Part shown: one piece after another, positions 17,198 to 26,773 of the stretch
Numbering within the stretch: the first letter of the stretch is position 1
How the letters are laid out: each line of letters starts with the position of its first letter
Source: Aequorivita sp.
GTDB taxonomy: Bacteria > Bacteroidota > Bacteroidia > Flavobacteriales > Flavobacteriaceae
Direction of reading: 5' to 3'
DNA length: 64,000 nucleotides
Assembly (NCBI GenBank): GCA_024637015.1
Contig: JAGXGE010000015.1
Coordinates: forward strand, 1 to 64,000
Position numbers and translations under genes: made by a program
The notes under the pieces: generated by a model
What the model was told of the DNA's origin: nothing
Database searches by the model: none
Seen by the model: only the letters and a program-made list of their open reading frames with translations

Positions 17198-18503
17198 TGG
17201 TAAGTTTTATTTGTTTGATGCGCTTGCCCTCAAACGCTTCAATGGTAAACGCATAATTGTGGAAGGATATTACTTCATTCTTCTTCGGAAACCCTTTTGA
17301 AATCTCTAAAAGAAATCCCGCCACAGTTTCTGCTTCGCCTTTTTCGTCCTCAAAAAGTTCTGGATCTTCCGGTTTTATTACTTTATAAAAATCTTTTAAC
17401 GGTGTTTTTCCTTCAAAAACAAACGTGTTGTCGTCCAATTTTGAAAAAATCAAATCCTCATCGTCAAACTCATCGCTAATTTCACCCACAATTTCCTCAA
17501 TAATATCTTCCAAAGAAATTAAACCGCTGGTGCCGCCATATTCATCAACAACGATTGCAAGGTGCATTTTCATCTCCTTGAACTCATTGAGCAAATCATC
17601 CAATTTTTTATTTTCGGGAACAAAATAGGCATTGCGTTTCAAGATTTTCCAATCAAGAATTTTTCGGTCCGTATACGGAATCAAATCTTTCACATAAAGA
17701 ATCCCCGTAATATTGTCGATGTTATCTTTATAAACAGGAATTCGCGAATAACCCTTCTCTATGATTTCTGGCAGAATTTCTTTGAATGGCTGATCTTCGT
17801 TTAACGCAAAAATGTCCATTCGGTTTTTCATAACCTGTTTAGTGTCGGTATTTCCGAAGGTAACGATGCCCTGCAAAATTCTCTGCTCCTCGTACGTGGT
17901 GTCTTTGTTTGAAAGTTCCAAAGCCTGCGAAAGATGGTCAACGCTTATGTTCGATCTCTGCTTCCCATAACGTGCGTGCAAATAAAGTGTTGCAGACCGC
18001 ATGGGCAAACTGATTGGCGAAAGTAATGTGTCCAAAACATTGAGCGGCTGTGCCATAAAAACAGCAAACGAAATGCGGTTGCGGTTTGCATAAACTTTTG
18101 GAAGAATTTCACCAAAAAGCAAAATGAAGAAAGTTACAACGCCCACTTCAACAATAAAGCGAATGTCAATTCCGAAAAAATTGGATTGAATGCCCGAAAA
18201 AAGTGCATCGCTCAAAGAGTCAAAGATCAGCACGATGGCAATGTTTATAAAGTTATTTGCAACCAATATAGTGGCCAACAACTTTTTCGGTCTTGCCAGC
18301 AATCGCTGCACAATTCCCAGTTTTTTTGCGATGGACTTTTCTTCATTGGTTTCAAAATCTGAAGGCGTCAATGAAAAGAATGCCACCTCAGCCCCCGAAA
18401 TAAGGGCCGAACAGGCTAACAAAACAAACAGTAAAACGCCACTTGTTATTTGGGTAAAGTCCAAAACGGCAAAAAAGAATAAACCAGGGGGGTCCGTGTC
18501 CAA
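17184..18503 (-). CDS. gldE: Gliding motility-associated protein GldE (CNNM/CorC family)
   Basis: A 439-residue membrane protein (TIGR03520). Order: a DUF21/CNNM transmembrane domain (about 15-185, with SGAEVAFFSLTPSD and FGEILPKVYANR), a CBS pair (about 205-335, with RMDIFALNEDQ and VVDEYGGTSGLISLEDI), and a CorC_HlyC domain (about 350-437) that holds GEAETVAGFLLE. Relatives transport or sense divalent cations. In F. johnsoniae extra GldE can partly compensate for defects in other gld genes. It lies in the order ssb-gldE-gldD, 21 bases after ssb, an arrangement common in Flavobacteriia. Confidence 0.93.
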   Translation of the reverse strand: MDTDPPGLFFFAVLDFTQITSGVLLFVLLACSALISGAEVAFFSLTPSDFETNEEKSIAKKLGIVQRLLARPKKLLATILVANNFINIAIVLIFDSLSDALFSGIQSNFFGIDIRFIVEVGVVTFFILLFGEILPKVYANRNRISFAVFMAQPLNVLDTLLSPISLPMRSATLYLHARYGKQRSNISVDHLSQALELSNKDTTYEEQRILQGIVTFGNTDTKQVMKNRMDIFALNEDQPFKEILPEIIEKGYSRIPVYKDNIDNITGILYVKDLIPYTDRKILDWKILKRNAYFVPENKKLDDLLNEFKEMKMHLAIVVDEYGGTSGLISLEDIIEEIVGEISDEFDDEDLIFSKLDDNTFVFEGKTPLKDFYKVIKPEDPELFEDEKGEAETVAGFLLEISKGFPKKNEVISFHNYAFTIEAFEGKRIKQIKLTIENK

Positions 18504-18524
18504 GTTATTGGTTTTAGTTAAACG

Positions 18525-18980
18525 TTAAAAAGGAAGGTCGTCCTCTTCTTCAGAAACTGAATTGTTATTTTTTGGTGCCGATGAAGGCTGGGGTTTTTCA
18601 GCATTTTGCCCAGAACCACTATCAACAGAATTATTGCTATCGCCTTTAGGTGTCAAAAAAGTGAAATCTGTGCAATGTATTTCTGTGCTATACCTGTCCA
18701 AACCTTTGTCATCCTGCCATTTGCGGGTTTTCAAGCGGCCTTCAATATAGACCATGTCACCCTTTTTTAAATATTTTTCGCAGATTTCAGCGGCTTTGTT
18801 GCGCACAACAATATTGTGCCACTCTGTATTGGTTACACGCTCGTTAGTTGTTTTGTTTGTATAGGTTTCGTTGGTAGCAAGTGGGAAACGGCCTAAACTG
18901 TTTCCTCCTTCAAAATAATGCATTTTCACATCATCACCGGTATGTCCAATCAACATTACTTTGTTTAGTGTTCCACTCAT
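18525..18980 (-). CDS. ssb: Single-stranded DNA-binding protein
   Basis: A 151-residue OB-fold protein that coats single-stranded DNA during replication and repair and recruits partners through its tail. The OB domain covers residues 1-108 (NKVMLIGHTGDDVKM, TEWHNIVVRNKAAEICEKY, KGDMVYIEGRLKTRKWQD). A disordered Asn/Ser/Pro linker follows, ending in the acidic tip EEDDLPF, the site bound by partners such as RecO, PriA and exonuclease I. Its promoter is seen at 19005-19012. It is the first gene of the ssb-gldE-gldD run. Confidence 0.96.
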   Translation of the reverse strand: MSGTLNKVMLIGHTGDDVKMHYFEGGNSLGRFPLATNETYTNKTTNERVTNTEWHNIVVRNKAAEICEKYLKKGDMVYIEGRLKTRKWQDDKGLDRYSTEIHCTDFTFLTPKGDSNNSVDSGSGQNAEKPQPSSAPKNNNSVSEEEDDLPF

Positions 18981-19004
18981 AATTGTTTCTTTTTCAATTT
19001 GTGC

Positions 19005-19012
19005 AAAGGTAG
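19005..19012 (-). promoter_or_regulatory. ssb promoter -7 element TACCTTTG
   Basis: An exact TAnnTTTG match on the minus strand, about 24 bases before the ATG. No TTG was found at the expected -33 distance. Confidence 0.55.
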
Positions 19013-19075
19013 ATTTTGCGTTTTAAATATAAGGAATTTTTAAATTTTTATATAAAATGATTTCAAGCTCTTCTA

Positions 19076-20155
19076 TTAAGGTAAGGAAAATCCATAATTT
19101 TCAAAAAACTCCGACACAAAATCCGCAATCAAAACGGGAACGGCATAATTTCCTAATTCTGAAACAGGAACAGTGGTTTCAGTTTCTCCAGAAGTTTCAA
19201 TAATCCAAAAGCGCGTATGTAGATGTTGGTGTGAAAGTTTGTGTATTAATTGCTTTTCATTAAAAAGCGAAATGTTTTCAATGTTTAAATTTTTGGAAAA
19301 ATCTTCAAACTGTTGGAGTTTTTGTAGGGTTGAAAGATTTATTTCTTCGGAAGTTTCAATCAATGGAAATTCGTAAAGTTTATGCCAAATTCCCTTTCCC
19401 GTTCGTTGTTGTAGGATTGTCCGCTCATTTTCAGAAAGAATAACCAAATAGTTGAAATACCTGTTTTTAACAGGTTTCGATTTTATTTTCACAGGAAGTA
19501 CCGAAACTTTTTTCTGTTGAAATGCCACACAACCATCATTGAAAATACAGTTTTCGCAATCTGGGTTTTGTGGAACACAGAAACGCGCGCCAAACTCCAT
19601 AATAGCTTGGTTAAAAGTGCCGGGTTGTTCCTTGTCTATTAACTGCTGCGCAAGTTGTTTAAATTCTTTTTGCCCAACGGTTATATTAATAGGAGTAGAA
19701 ATTCCAAAAAAACGAGAGAGCACACGATAAACGTTTCCGTCTACCACCGCTTCGGGTTTGTTGAAAGAAATACTCGCTATGGCACTGGCGGTATAATCGC
19801 CCACGCCTTTTAGTTTTAAAAGGTCTTTGTAGTTATCTGGAAATATGCCGTTCATTTCTTCCGAAACCATTTTTGCAGTGGTGTGCAAGTTTCGTGCGCG
19901 GGAATAATAGCCTAAGCCTTGCCAAAGTTTTAAAACTTCACCTTCGGGAGCGTTTGCCAAATTCTCAACTTTTGGATAGGCTTCCACGAACTTTAAATAG
20001 TAGGGCAAACCTTGCAAAACTCTGGTTTGTTGAAGCATGATTTCTGAAAGCCAAATATGATAAGGGTTTACTGTGTTTCGCCACGGCAATTCACGTTTGT
20101 TTTGTAAATACCACAAAATGAGTTTATTGGAAAAATGAGGTGCTATTTTTGGCAT
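19076..20155 (-). CDS. mutY: A/G-specific adenine glycosylase MutY
   Basis: A 359-residue base-excision repair enzyme that removes adenine paired with 8-oxoguanine. Catalytic residues are E38 (WLSEIMLQQT) and D139 (VVDGNVYR). The helix-hairpin-helix is LKGVGDYTASAI (114-125). The 4Fe-4S loop uses C193, C200, C203 and C209. The C-terminal region from about 230 is the NUDIX-like domain that reads 8-oxoG. It lies 95 bases upstream of ssb on the same strand and divergent from hup. Confidence 0.95.
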   Translation of the reverse strand: MPKIAPHFSNKLILWYLQNKRELPWRNTVNPYHIWLSEIMLQQTRVLQGLPYYLKFVEAYPKVENLANAPEGEVLKLWQGLGYYSRARNLHTTAKMVSEEMNGIFPDNYKDLLKLKGVGDYTASAIASISFNKPEAVVDGNVYRVLSRFFGISTPINITVGQKEFKQLAQQLIDKEQPGTFNQAIMEFGARFCVPQNPDCENCIFNDGCVAFQQKKVSVLPVKIKSKPVKNRYFNYLVILSENERTILQQRTGKGIWHKLYEFPLIETSEEINLSTLQKLQQFEDFSKNLNIENISLFNEKQLIHKLSHQHLHTRFWIIETSGETETTVPVSELGNYAVPVLIADFVSEFFENYGFSLP

Positions 20156-20201
20156 TGGATAAAATTAATCTATATACCTTTAAATTTTAAAGGATTAAGG
20201 T

Positions 20202-20233
20202 TTGATTTATTGATTTTAAAATATGTATATTTG
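20202..20233 (+). promoter_or_regulatory. hup promoter (-33 TTG, -7 TATATTTG)
   Basis: TTG at 20202-20204 and TATATTTG at 20226-20233, with 21 bases between, which fits the Bacteroidota consensus. The leader before the hup ATG is about 47 bases. Confidence 0.75.
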
Positions 20234-20284
20234 CGGTCTCTAAAAAAAATCTAGTAAAAGAAAATTAATTAAAATTTAAAAGCA

Positions 20285-20578
20285 ATGACGAAAGCAGATA
20301 TCGTAGCAAAGATTTCAGAAAAATTAGGAATGGAAAAGAATGAAGTCCAAGCTACAGTTGAAACCTTTATGGAAGAAGTGAAAAATTCATTAGAAGGTGG
20401 TGACAATGTTTATTTAAGAGGTTTTGGAAGCTTTATTATCAAAACAAGAGCTGAAAAAACAGGAAGAAACATTTCAAAAAATACAACTATTAAAATACCA
20501 GCCCACAATATTCCGGCTTTTAAACCTGCAAAAGTTTTTGTTGAAAGTGTAAAGACCAACGTGGACGTAAAACTATAA
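20285..20578 (+). CDS. hup: HU family DNA-binding protein
   Basis: A 97-residue nucleoid protein that bends and compacts DNA as a dimer. MTKADIVAKISEKLGM begins the helical dimerisation part. VYLRGFGSFIIKTRAEKTGRN (in two parts, about 42-62) and KIPAHNIPAFKPAK (about 69-82) are the HU arm signatures; the proline that intercalates into DNA is in the latter. It has a well-formed promoter and is followed, across a hairpin, by the tiny basic gene at 20628. Confidence 0.95.
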   Translation: MTKADIVAKISEKLGMEKNEVQATVETFMEEVKNSLEGGDNVYLRGFGSFIIKTRAEKTGRNISKNTTIKIPAHNIPAFKPAKVFVESVKTNVDVKL

Positions 20579-20587
20579 TAATAACCC

Positions 20588-20608
20588 GTCCTGAAGTGAA
20601 TTCGGGAC
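20588..20608 (+). other. Hairpin between hup and the 30-residue basic protein
   Basis: An 8-base stem with one G-T pair (20588-20595 with 20601-20608) and a 5-base loop. There is no T run after it, so it is more likely a processing or stability element than a terminator. The small gene starts 20 bases later. Confidence 0.45.
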
Positions 20609-20627
20609 ATTAATAAAAGACTTTAGT

Positions 20628-20720
20628 ATGCCAAGTGGTAAAAAAAGAAAAAGACATAAGGTAGCGACTCACAAGCGCAAGAAAAGACGTCGCGCTAACC
20701 GCCACAAAAAGAAAAAGTAG
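20628..20720 (+). CDS. 30-residue, extremely basic protein, probably ribosome-associated
   Basis: The peptide is MPSGKKRKRHKVATHKRKK followed by RRRANRHKKKK: almost wholly Lys, Arg and His, with no acidic residue. Tiny proteins of this kind are widespread in Bacteroidota and are often annotated AURKAIP1/COX24 (DUF1713), a family related to mitoribosomal mS38. A Bacteroidota-specific ribosomal protein, bL38, was reported from the Flavobacterium ribosome structure; I cannot decide between these two from sequence. Its place after hup and just before a terminator that overlaps its stop codon argues that it is a real, expressed gene. Confidence 0.75.
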   Translation: MPSGKKRKRHKVATHKRKKRRRANRHKKKK

Positions 20721-20744
20721 TTTCTAAACTACTTTTTCTGTTTT
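20710..20744 (+). terminator. Terminator overlapping the stop codon of the basic protein gene
   Basis: A 13-base perfect stem (20710-20722 with 20727-20739), a 4-base loop, then gtttt. The left arm contains the last Lys codons and the TAG. Confidence 0.8.
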
Positions 20745-20934
20745 AAAAGTGTTTCGAAAATTGTACCTTTTTGGTGCTATTTTCGAATAAAACAAACAAA
20801 AAATCGTTCTTTGAAAATGAGATTGCAGCTGCCGGCTTTTGGTTATGGTGCAGTTTCGCCGGATTTTTATATAAAATCTGTGAAAAATATTGTTTAATTA
20901 GTCCGCATTGTGCGGACAACAAAATTAATGTAAA
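20745..20934 (+). promoter_or_regulatory. Putative structured 5' leader of rng
   Basis: About 190 bases without a gene hold several complementary segments: ttcgaaaat (about 20754) with attttcgaa (about 20779), ccggc with gccgg around 20835-20865, and a perfect 7-base stem, gtccgca (20901-20907) with tgcggac (20911-20917), 17 bases before the GTG start. E. coli RNase E controls its own mRNA through a 5' leader hairpin; a similar role here is inference. Confidence 0.4.
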
Positions 20935-22479
20935 GTGAACAACGAATTATTTATTAGATCCGGTTCACAAGAAGTTGATTTTGCCCTTTTAAAGGATGGA
21001 AAACTTATAGAACTTCACAAGGAAGAAGAAGGTAATAATTTTACGGTAGGCGACATATTTCTCGCCAAAATTCGTAAAACTGTTCCTGGGCTTAATGCCG
21101 CCTTTGTAAACGTTGGCTACGAGAAAGATGGTTTTTTACACTATCACGATCTCGGTCCAAAAGTGCTTTCACAATTGAAATTTGTTAAAAGTGTAAGTTC
21201 AGGTAAGTTAAAAGATTATTCCTTAAATAATTTTCCATTTGAAAAAGAGATTGATAAGCACGGCAACTTGAATGATGCCTTAAAAAGCAATCAATCTATC
21301 TTGGTTCAAATTGTAAAAGAACCCATATCCACAAAAGGACCACGTATTAGTTCCGAGCTTTCTATAGCTGGAAGATATATAGTGCTGGTTCCCTTTTCCG
21401 ATCGCGTTTCTGTTTCACAAAAAATAGAAAGCAACGAAGAAAAAGACAGGTTAAAACGCTTGATAACAAGTATTAAACCAAAAGGATTTGGCGTAATTAT
21501 ACGCACCGTAGCCGAGGGCAAAAAAGTAGCAGAACTGGACAAAGACTTACAAAACCTTATAGAGCGCTGGACAGCGATGTGTAAGAAGCTACAAAGGGCG
21601 CACCACCCTTCAAAAGTGCTGAGCGAGCTAAACAGGGGAGCCTCTATCATCCGTGATATGTTTAACGATTCATTCTCTGCAATACATATTGACGATGAGA
21701 CCCTATACTTGCAAATAAAAGATTATGTGCAGGAAATCGCACCAAAAAAAGACAATATCGTAAAGTTCTATGATTCCAATGTTCCGATGTTTGAAAAATT
21801 CGGCATCGAGCGGCAGATTAAAACTTCCTTCGGAAAAACAGTATCAGGTAGCAAAGGAGCCTACTTGGTAATAGAACACACCGAAGCAATGCACGTAATA
21901 GATGTGAACAGCGGTAACCGAAGCAACAAGCAAAAAACACAGGAAGGCACAGCGCTAGAAGTGAATATGATTGCAGCCACCGAGGTGGCAAGACAGCTAA
22001 GGTTGCGCGATATGGGAGGAATTATTGTGATTGATTTTATTGATTTGGCAAATGCCAATCACCGTAAACAGCTATACAATCACCTTCGTGACGAAATGAA
22101 GGACGATAGAGCAAAGCACAAAATTCTACCTCCAAGCAAATTTGGGTTAATACAGATAACCCGCCAACGTGTTAGGCCAGAGATGAACATCAAGACCCGT
22201 GAAGAAGATCCTAGTAATGTGATTGACGGGGAAATTGAAGCGCCTATCATTGTTATAAATAGAATAAATGAAGAGGTAAAACGCCTTTTCACAAAAGACT
22301 ATAAAAAGATAACGCTCAATACGCATCCTTTTATAGCGGCCTTTTTAACCAAAGGTTTCCCAAGTGTGCGTACCAAATGGTTTTTGGAGCACAAAAAATG
22401 GGTAAAAATCCAACCTCGGGATGCTTATACGTATCTTGAATATCATTTCAACGACAAAGACGGTGAATTGATAAAATAA
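20935..22479 (+). CDS. rng: Ribonuclease E/G
   Basis: A 514-residue endoribonuclease for rRNA maturation and mRNA decay. The N-terminal S1 domain includes VGDIFLAKIRKTVPGLNAAFVNVG (in two parts, about 39-62) and GFLHYHDLG. The DNase I-like catalytic part holds the two metal-binding acidic motifs VIDVNSGNR and IIVIDFIDLAN. It lacks the long acidic C-terminal scaffold of enterobacterial RNase E, so it is of the RNase G length class. The start is GTG at 20935. It follows hup and the basic protein gene and has its own strong terminator. Confidence 0.95.
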   Translation: MNNELFIRSGSQEVDFALLKDGKLIELHKEEEGNNFTVGDIFLAKIRKTVPGLNAAFVNVGYEKDGFLHYHDLGPKVLSQLKFVKSVSSGKLKDYSLNNFPFEKEIDKHGNLNDALKSNQSILVQIVKEPISTKGPRISSELSIAGRYIVLVPFSDRVSVSQKIESNEEKDRLKRLITSIKPKGFGVIIRTVAEGKKVAELDKDLQNLIERWTAMCKKLQRAHHPSKVLSELNRGASIIRDMFNDSFSAIHIDDETLYLQIKDYVQEIAPKKDNIVKFYDSNVPMFEKFGIERQIKTSFGKTVSGSKGAYLVIEHTEAMHVIDVNSGNRSNKQKTQEGTALEVNMIAATEVARQLRLRDMGGIIVIDFIDLANANHRKQLYNHLRDEMKDDRAKHKILPPSKFGLIQITRQRVRPEMNIKTREEDPSNVIDGEIEAPIIVINRINEEVKRLFTKDYKKITLNTHPFIAAFLTKGFPSVRTKWFLEHKKWVKIQPRDAYTYLEYHFNDKDGELIK

Positions 22480-22481
22480 TC

Positions 22482-22517
22482 AAAACCCCTTCAATTAATT
22501 TTGAAGGGGTTTTTTTG
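22482..22517 (+). terminator. Rho-independent terminator of rng
   Basis: A 13-base perfect stem (22482-22494 with 22501-22513), a 6-base loop and a T run, directly after the stop codon. Confidence 0.92.
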
Positions 22518-22550
22518 TGTCCTGTTGTATCTATAGATACTTTTGATATT

Positions 22551-22571
22551 TTTCTTGTTTCTTGTTTCTTG
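22551..22571. repeat. Heptamer tandem array, 3 perfect units of tttcttg
   Basis: Three exact copies of tttcttg in the rng-recX gap; more degenerate 7-base units may continue to about 22599. Confidence 0.75.
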
Positions 22572-22652
22572 CAGCGAAGCGGTCTTGGCTCATTGTTCTT
22601 TTCCTTTAAATTAAAAATCATTTATCTTCACATAAAAATTTAGTTACAACCC

Positions 22653-23129
22653 TTGAACACTCACAAAACATACTCCGTTGAAGAAGCCACCAAAAGAATG
22701 GAGCGCTATTGTGCCTATCAAGAGCGTTGCCATAAAGAAGTGCATCAAAAACTGTATGAAATGCGAATGATCCCCTTAGCGATGGATGAAATAATAGACC
22801 ATTTGCTGAGACACAATTTTTTAAATGAAACTCGGTTTGCACAGGCTTTTGCGCGCGGAAAATTTAGAGTCAAAAAGTGGGGGAGAAATAGGATTGTGAA
22901 TGAATTGAAAATGCGCCAAATTTCAAAATTCAATATCAAAATTGCTTTAAAAGAAATACCCGATTCAGAATACTATAAAACATTTGAAGCCTTGGCAGAA
23001 AAGCGATTACAGCAATTGGTTTCAGAAAAAAATCTTCAGAAAAAGCGAAAGAAACTAGCAGACTATCTTTTTTATCGGGGGTGGGAGAGTGAGCTTGTTT
23101 ATGGTAAGGTTGGGGAAATCTCAAAATGA
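22653..23129 (+). CDS. recX: Regulatory protein RecX
   Basis: A 158-residue all-helical protein of three repeated three-helix units that binds RecA filaments and modulates recombination. Family features are EEATKRMERYCAYQERC (10-26), a positively charged middle (FRVKKWGRNRIVNELKMR), and the conserved end YLFYRGWESELVY. The likely start is TTG at 22653; the first in-frame ATG (residue 16) would remove part of the first helix. No recA is nearby. Confidence 0.88.
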   Translation: MNTHKTYSVEEATKRMERYCAYQERCHKEVHQKLYEMRMIPLAMDEIIDHLLRHNFLNETRFAQAFARGKFRVKKWGRNRIVNELKMRQISKFNIKIALKEIPDSEYYKTFEALAEKRLQQLVSEKNLQKKRKKLADYLFYRGWESELVYGKVGEISK

Positions 23130-23180
23130 TATTTGCGTGGGTAAGGAGTTGTAAGCTCGCGACGATGGAGGAATAGTATG

Positions 23181-23696
23181 TTAGATATTAAACGAAGCCC
23201 CAATATTCACTGAAACCTGATTATGCAGTTTTTCCGCAGGTGTTAACGAATCGGTATTGTATTTGGAAATGGGAGCGCTCACTTCCGTAAAAACACCAAA
23301 ACCACTAGTGAAAAAATAGCGAGCACCTAAATGGCCTCCAAAATTTTTCAAACTCGCGTAAAGTCCGGGATAAACATCAAAATTTTCATCAACATTTATA
23401 ACATTTCCGAGGTTTGCGTTGAAGCGTGCTCTTAAATCAAAACGATCTTCAAATTTAGCAAATGGCTCTTCATTGCCATCCAAATCCCGCACTTTATCAA
23501 TTCCCAAAAGATAGGCAGATGCTAATCCCAGCGAGATGTTTTCACCCACACCAAAATCCAAGCTTCCCATTATACCTGTACCGTTGCTCTGAAAATTAGC
23601 ACCGACTTGAAATTTCACATCACCTTTTCCAATAAAAGCCTGCCCAAAGGATAGTTGTATACATAGAAAGGTTATAACAGTTGCAAATGTCTTCAT
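23181..23696 (-). CDS. DUF6646 family predicted outer-membrane protein
   Basis: 171 residues from the chosen start, ATG at 23694-23696, which gives a signal peptide (MKTFATVITFLCIQLSFGQ). The mature part alternates short amphipathic beta strands (KFQVGANFQS, GHLGARYFF, GVFTEVSAPI) and ends in an aromatic residue two from the end (ASFNI), as expected for an eight-stranded outer-membrane barrel. DUF6646 has no known function. It lies convergent to recX and 41 bases downstream of the cupin gene. Confidence 0.7.
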   Translation of the reverse strand: MKTFATVITFLCIQLSFGQAFIGKGDVKFQVGANFQSNGTGIMGSLDFGVGENISLGLASAYLLGIDKVRDLDGNEEPFAKFEDRFDLRARFNANLGNVINVDENFDVYPGLYASLKNFGGHLGARYFFTSGFGVFTEVSAPISKYNTDSLTPAEKLHNQVSVNIGASFNI

Positions 23697-23737
23697 TTCA
23701 GAAAAATTTAAAAGAAAGATAGGCAATTCTTTTGGAA

Positions 23738-24604
23738 CTAAATCCCCTTATTGGTTCGAACAACAGCTTGTTCGTTTTTCCAATCTATCCATTTTTGACC
23801 TTTCAGCTTTCGCATAAATTGATCAAAATAGCGCATAAAGGCGATATTGTAAACGGCTTTTGCCAAGTTTTTGGGGTTTCGGGAAATGGCGCGCAGGCTC
23901 ATGGAAAAACCGGGCGTATTGTAACGCATATAATGCCAGTAGCCTTCGGGCATATACAAAACGTTCCCGTGCTCCAAATTTGCCTTGTAACCTTTTGCCT
24001 CCTTTAGCGCAGGCCATTTTTTATAATCGGGATCGTGAAAGTCAATGTCTTCTCTCGTAATTAAAGAATGGGGTATTTTGTAGAGGTAATCGTTTTGCTT
24101 TTGGTCAAAGAGAATTACTTCTTTTTCTCCCTGGAAGTGAAAATGAAATATGTTTGCCAAATCGATATCATAATGCATAAAGGTGTAGGAATCTCTTCCG
24201 CCGAAGAAAAGCATCGGTAGGCCTTTCATCAGTTTCAATCCAAAATCTGGATAGTCAAAATCGTTTTGAAGTTGTGGTACTTCTTTTAGTATATTCCAAA
24301 GAAAGATGCGGTATTTGGTGGGTTCCTTTTTTAGAAGTTCCACATAATCACGCATTTTCATTTTAGCGTGGGGCTCATTGAAACCATCTTTATGGCTCAC
24401 ATGGCGGTTGTCGTAGAGCGGAACCATTATATCTCCAGCAACATCAGCCATATAATCAAGGTTCCATTTTATAAATGCAGGCCACTCCTCTACAAACCTT
24501 TCAATAACGACGGGTTTTTGGGGTTTGAAGTAGTTTTTGATAAAATCTTCTTTGGTAATGGTTTTTACCTTATCAATTTGCTGTAGTTGCATAGTTTTCA
24601 TCAA
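23738..24604 (-). CDS. Cupin-like (JmjC fold) protein, probable Fe(II)/2-oxoglutarate oxygenase
   Basis: A 288-residue cytosolic protein of the cupin_8 type. The metal site can be assigned: HYD in TFMHYDIDL (about residues 143-151) and a distal histidine in GYWHYMRY (about 221-228), the HxD...H triad of JmjC-like oxygenases. QGEKEVILFDQ lies between them, on the fold's conserved strand. Family members hydroxylate proteins or small molecules; the substrate is unknown. The neighbours do not help. The start at 24604 is one of several close methionines (MMKTM). Confidence 0.82.
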   Translation of the reverse strand: MMKTMQLQQIDKVKTITKEDFIKNYFKPQKPVVIERFVEEWPAFIKWNLDYMADVAGDIMVPLYDNRHVSHKDGFNEPHAKMKMRDYVELLKKEPTKYRIFLWNILKEVPQLQNDFDYPDFGLKLMKGLPMLFFGGRDSYTFMHYDIDLANIFHFHFQGEKEVILFDQKQNDYLYKIPHSLITREDIDFHDPDYKKWPALKEAKGYKANLEHGNVLYMPEGYWHYMRYNTPGFSMSLRAISRNPKNLAKAVYNIAFMRYFDQFMRKLKGQKWIDWKNEQAVVRTNKGI

Positions 24605-24677
24605 CTGGTAAATTTACAAATCTCAATGTATTGTTTAGGTCAATGTTAATATAACTTTAAGGATTTAAGCAAAACAA

Positions 24678-24712
24678 AAATCCCAAACTCCTATTTATGG
24701 AATTTGGGATTT
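24678..24712 (-). terminator. Terminator of the atpD-atpC unit
   Basis: A 10-base stem (24678-24687 with 24703-24712), extended inside by tcc/gga. On the minus strand it is followed by TTTTTGTTTT, downstream of atpC. Confidence 0.85.
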
Positions 24713-24748
24713 GCCCCAATAGTTATCGGGATTGAAATTTTCAGCAGT

Positions 24749-25024
24749 TTAATCAGCTAAAACCATCACTCTGTTATTGTTGCACTCTACGGTTCCACCA
24801 GAAATCTGAAGAATCCATTTTCCATCCTCTTGGGTGAATTTTTTCTGAAATCCTTCCGCAATAGTTGGATTTCCTTTGAATTTCACTTTTCCTTCCTGCA
24901 AAACAGAAACAATAGGAGCGTGGTTGTTCAACATTTGGAATTCGCCTTCCACACCTGGAACTGTAATACTTTCTACTTCTCCAGCAACTAAGGATGCTTC
25001 GGGGGTAACTATTTCTAAGTACAT
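24749..25024 (-). CDS. atpC: F1 ATP synthase epsilon subunit, short form
   Basis: 91 residues, against about 130-140 in E. coli. Only the N-terminal beta-sandwich is present (MYLEIVTPEASLVAGEVESI, in part; PGVEGEFQMLNNHAPIVSVL, residues 24-43). The C-terminal helical hairpin, which inhibits ATP hydrolysis in other bacteria, is absent. Short epsilon subunits are known in Bacteroidota, so this is a lineage trait rather than a truncation. Together with atpD it forms a two-gene unit separate from the other ATP synthase genes, which are not in this window. A 15-base-pair hairpin built of heptamers lies in the atpD-atpC gap. Confidence 0.92.
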   Translation of the reverse strand: MYLEIVTPEASLVAGEVESITVPGVEGEFQMLNNHAPIVSVLQEGKVKFKGNPTIAEGFQKKFTQEDGKWILQISGGTVECNNNRVMVLAD

Positions 25025-25030
25025 ATTTTT

Positions 25031-25094
25031 TAGTTGTTTGTTGTTAGTTGATAGTTGTTGGAGAATCTATCAACCAACAACTATCAACCATTAA
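25031..25094. repeat. Inverted pair of heptamer arrays forming a 15-bp hairpin between atpD and atpC
   Basis: Left units: tagttgt, ttgttgt, tagttga, tagttgt (25031-25058). Right units: ctatcaa, ccaacaa, ctatcaa, ccattaa (25067-25094). The halves face each other, and 25047-25061 is perfectly complementary to 25074-25088 with a 12-base loop. The transcript of atpD-atpC should therefore carry a stable hairpin 22 bases before the atpC start. No T run follows, so termination is unlikely. Confidence 0.85.
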
Positions 25095-25099
25095 CCAAT

Positions 25100-26620
<1,521 letters not shown>

Positions 26621-26667
26621 TTATAGTTATCTAAGGGCGAAAAAACCACCCCTATTTTGAACGGTGC

Positions 26668-26699
26668 AAAGATAGTTTTTTCTGAATGAAATTTGCAAC
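26668..26699 (-). promoter_or_regulatory. atpD-atpC promoter (-33 TTG, -7 TATCTTTG)
   Basis: On the minus strand TTG (26697-26699) and TATCTTTG (26668-26675) are 21 bases apart, as expected. The leader is about 60 bases. Confidence 0.75.
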
Positions 26700-26773
26700 C
26701 CCAATCTTTAAAAAATTGGAGTTTTTTATGAAAAGACTTAACCTCTTTTTATAACCTGTGAAGTCTAATAGAA

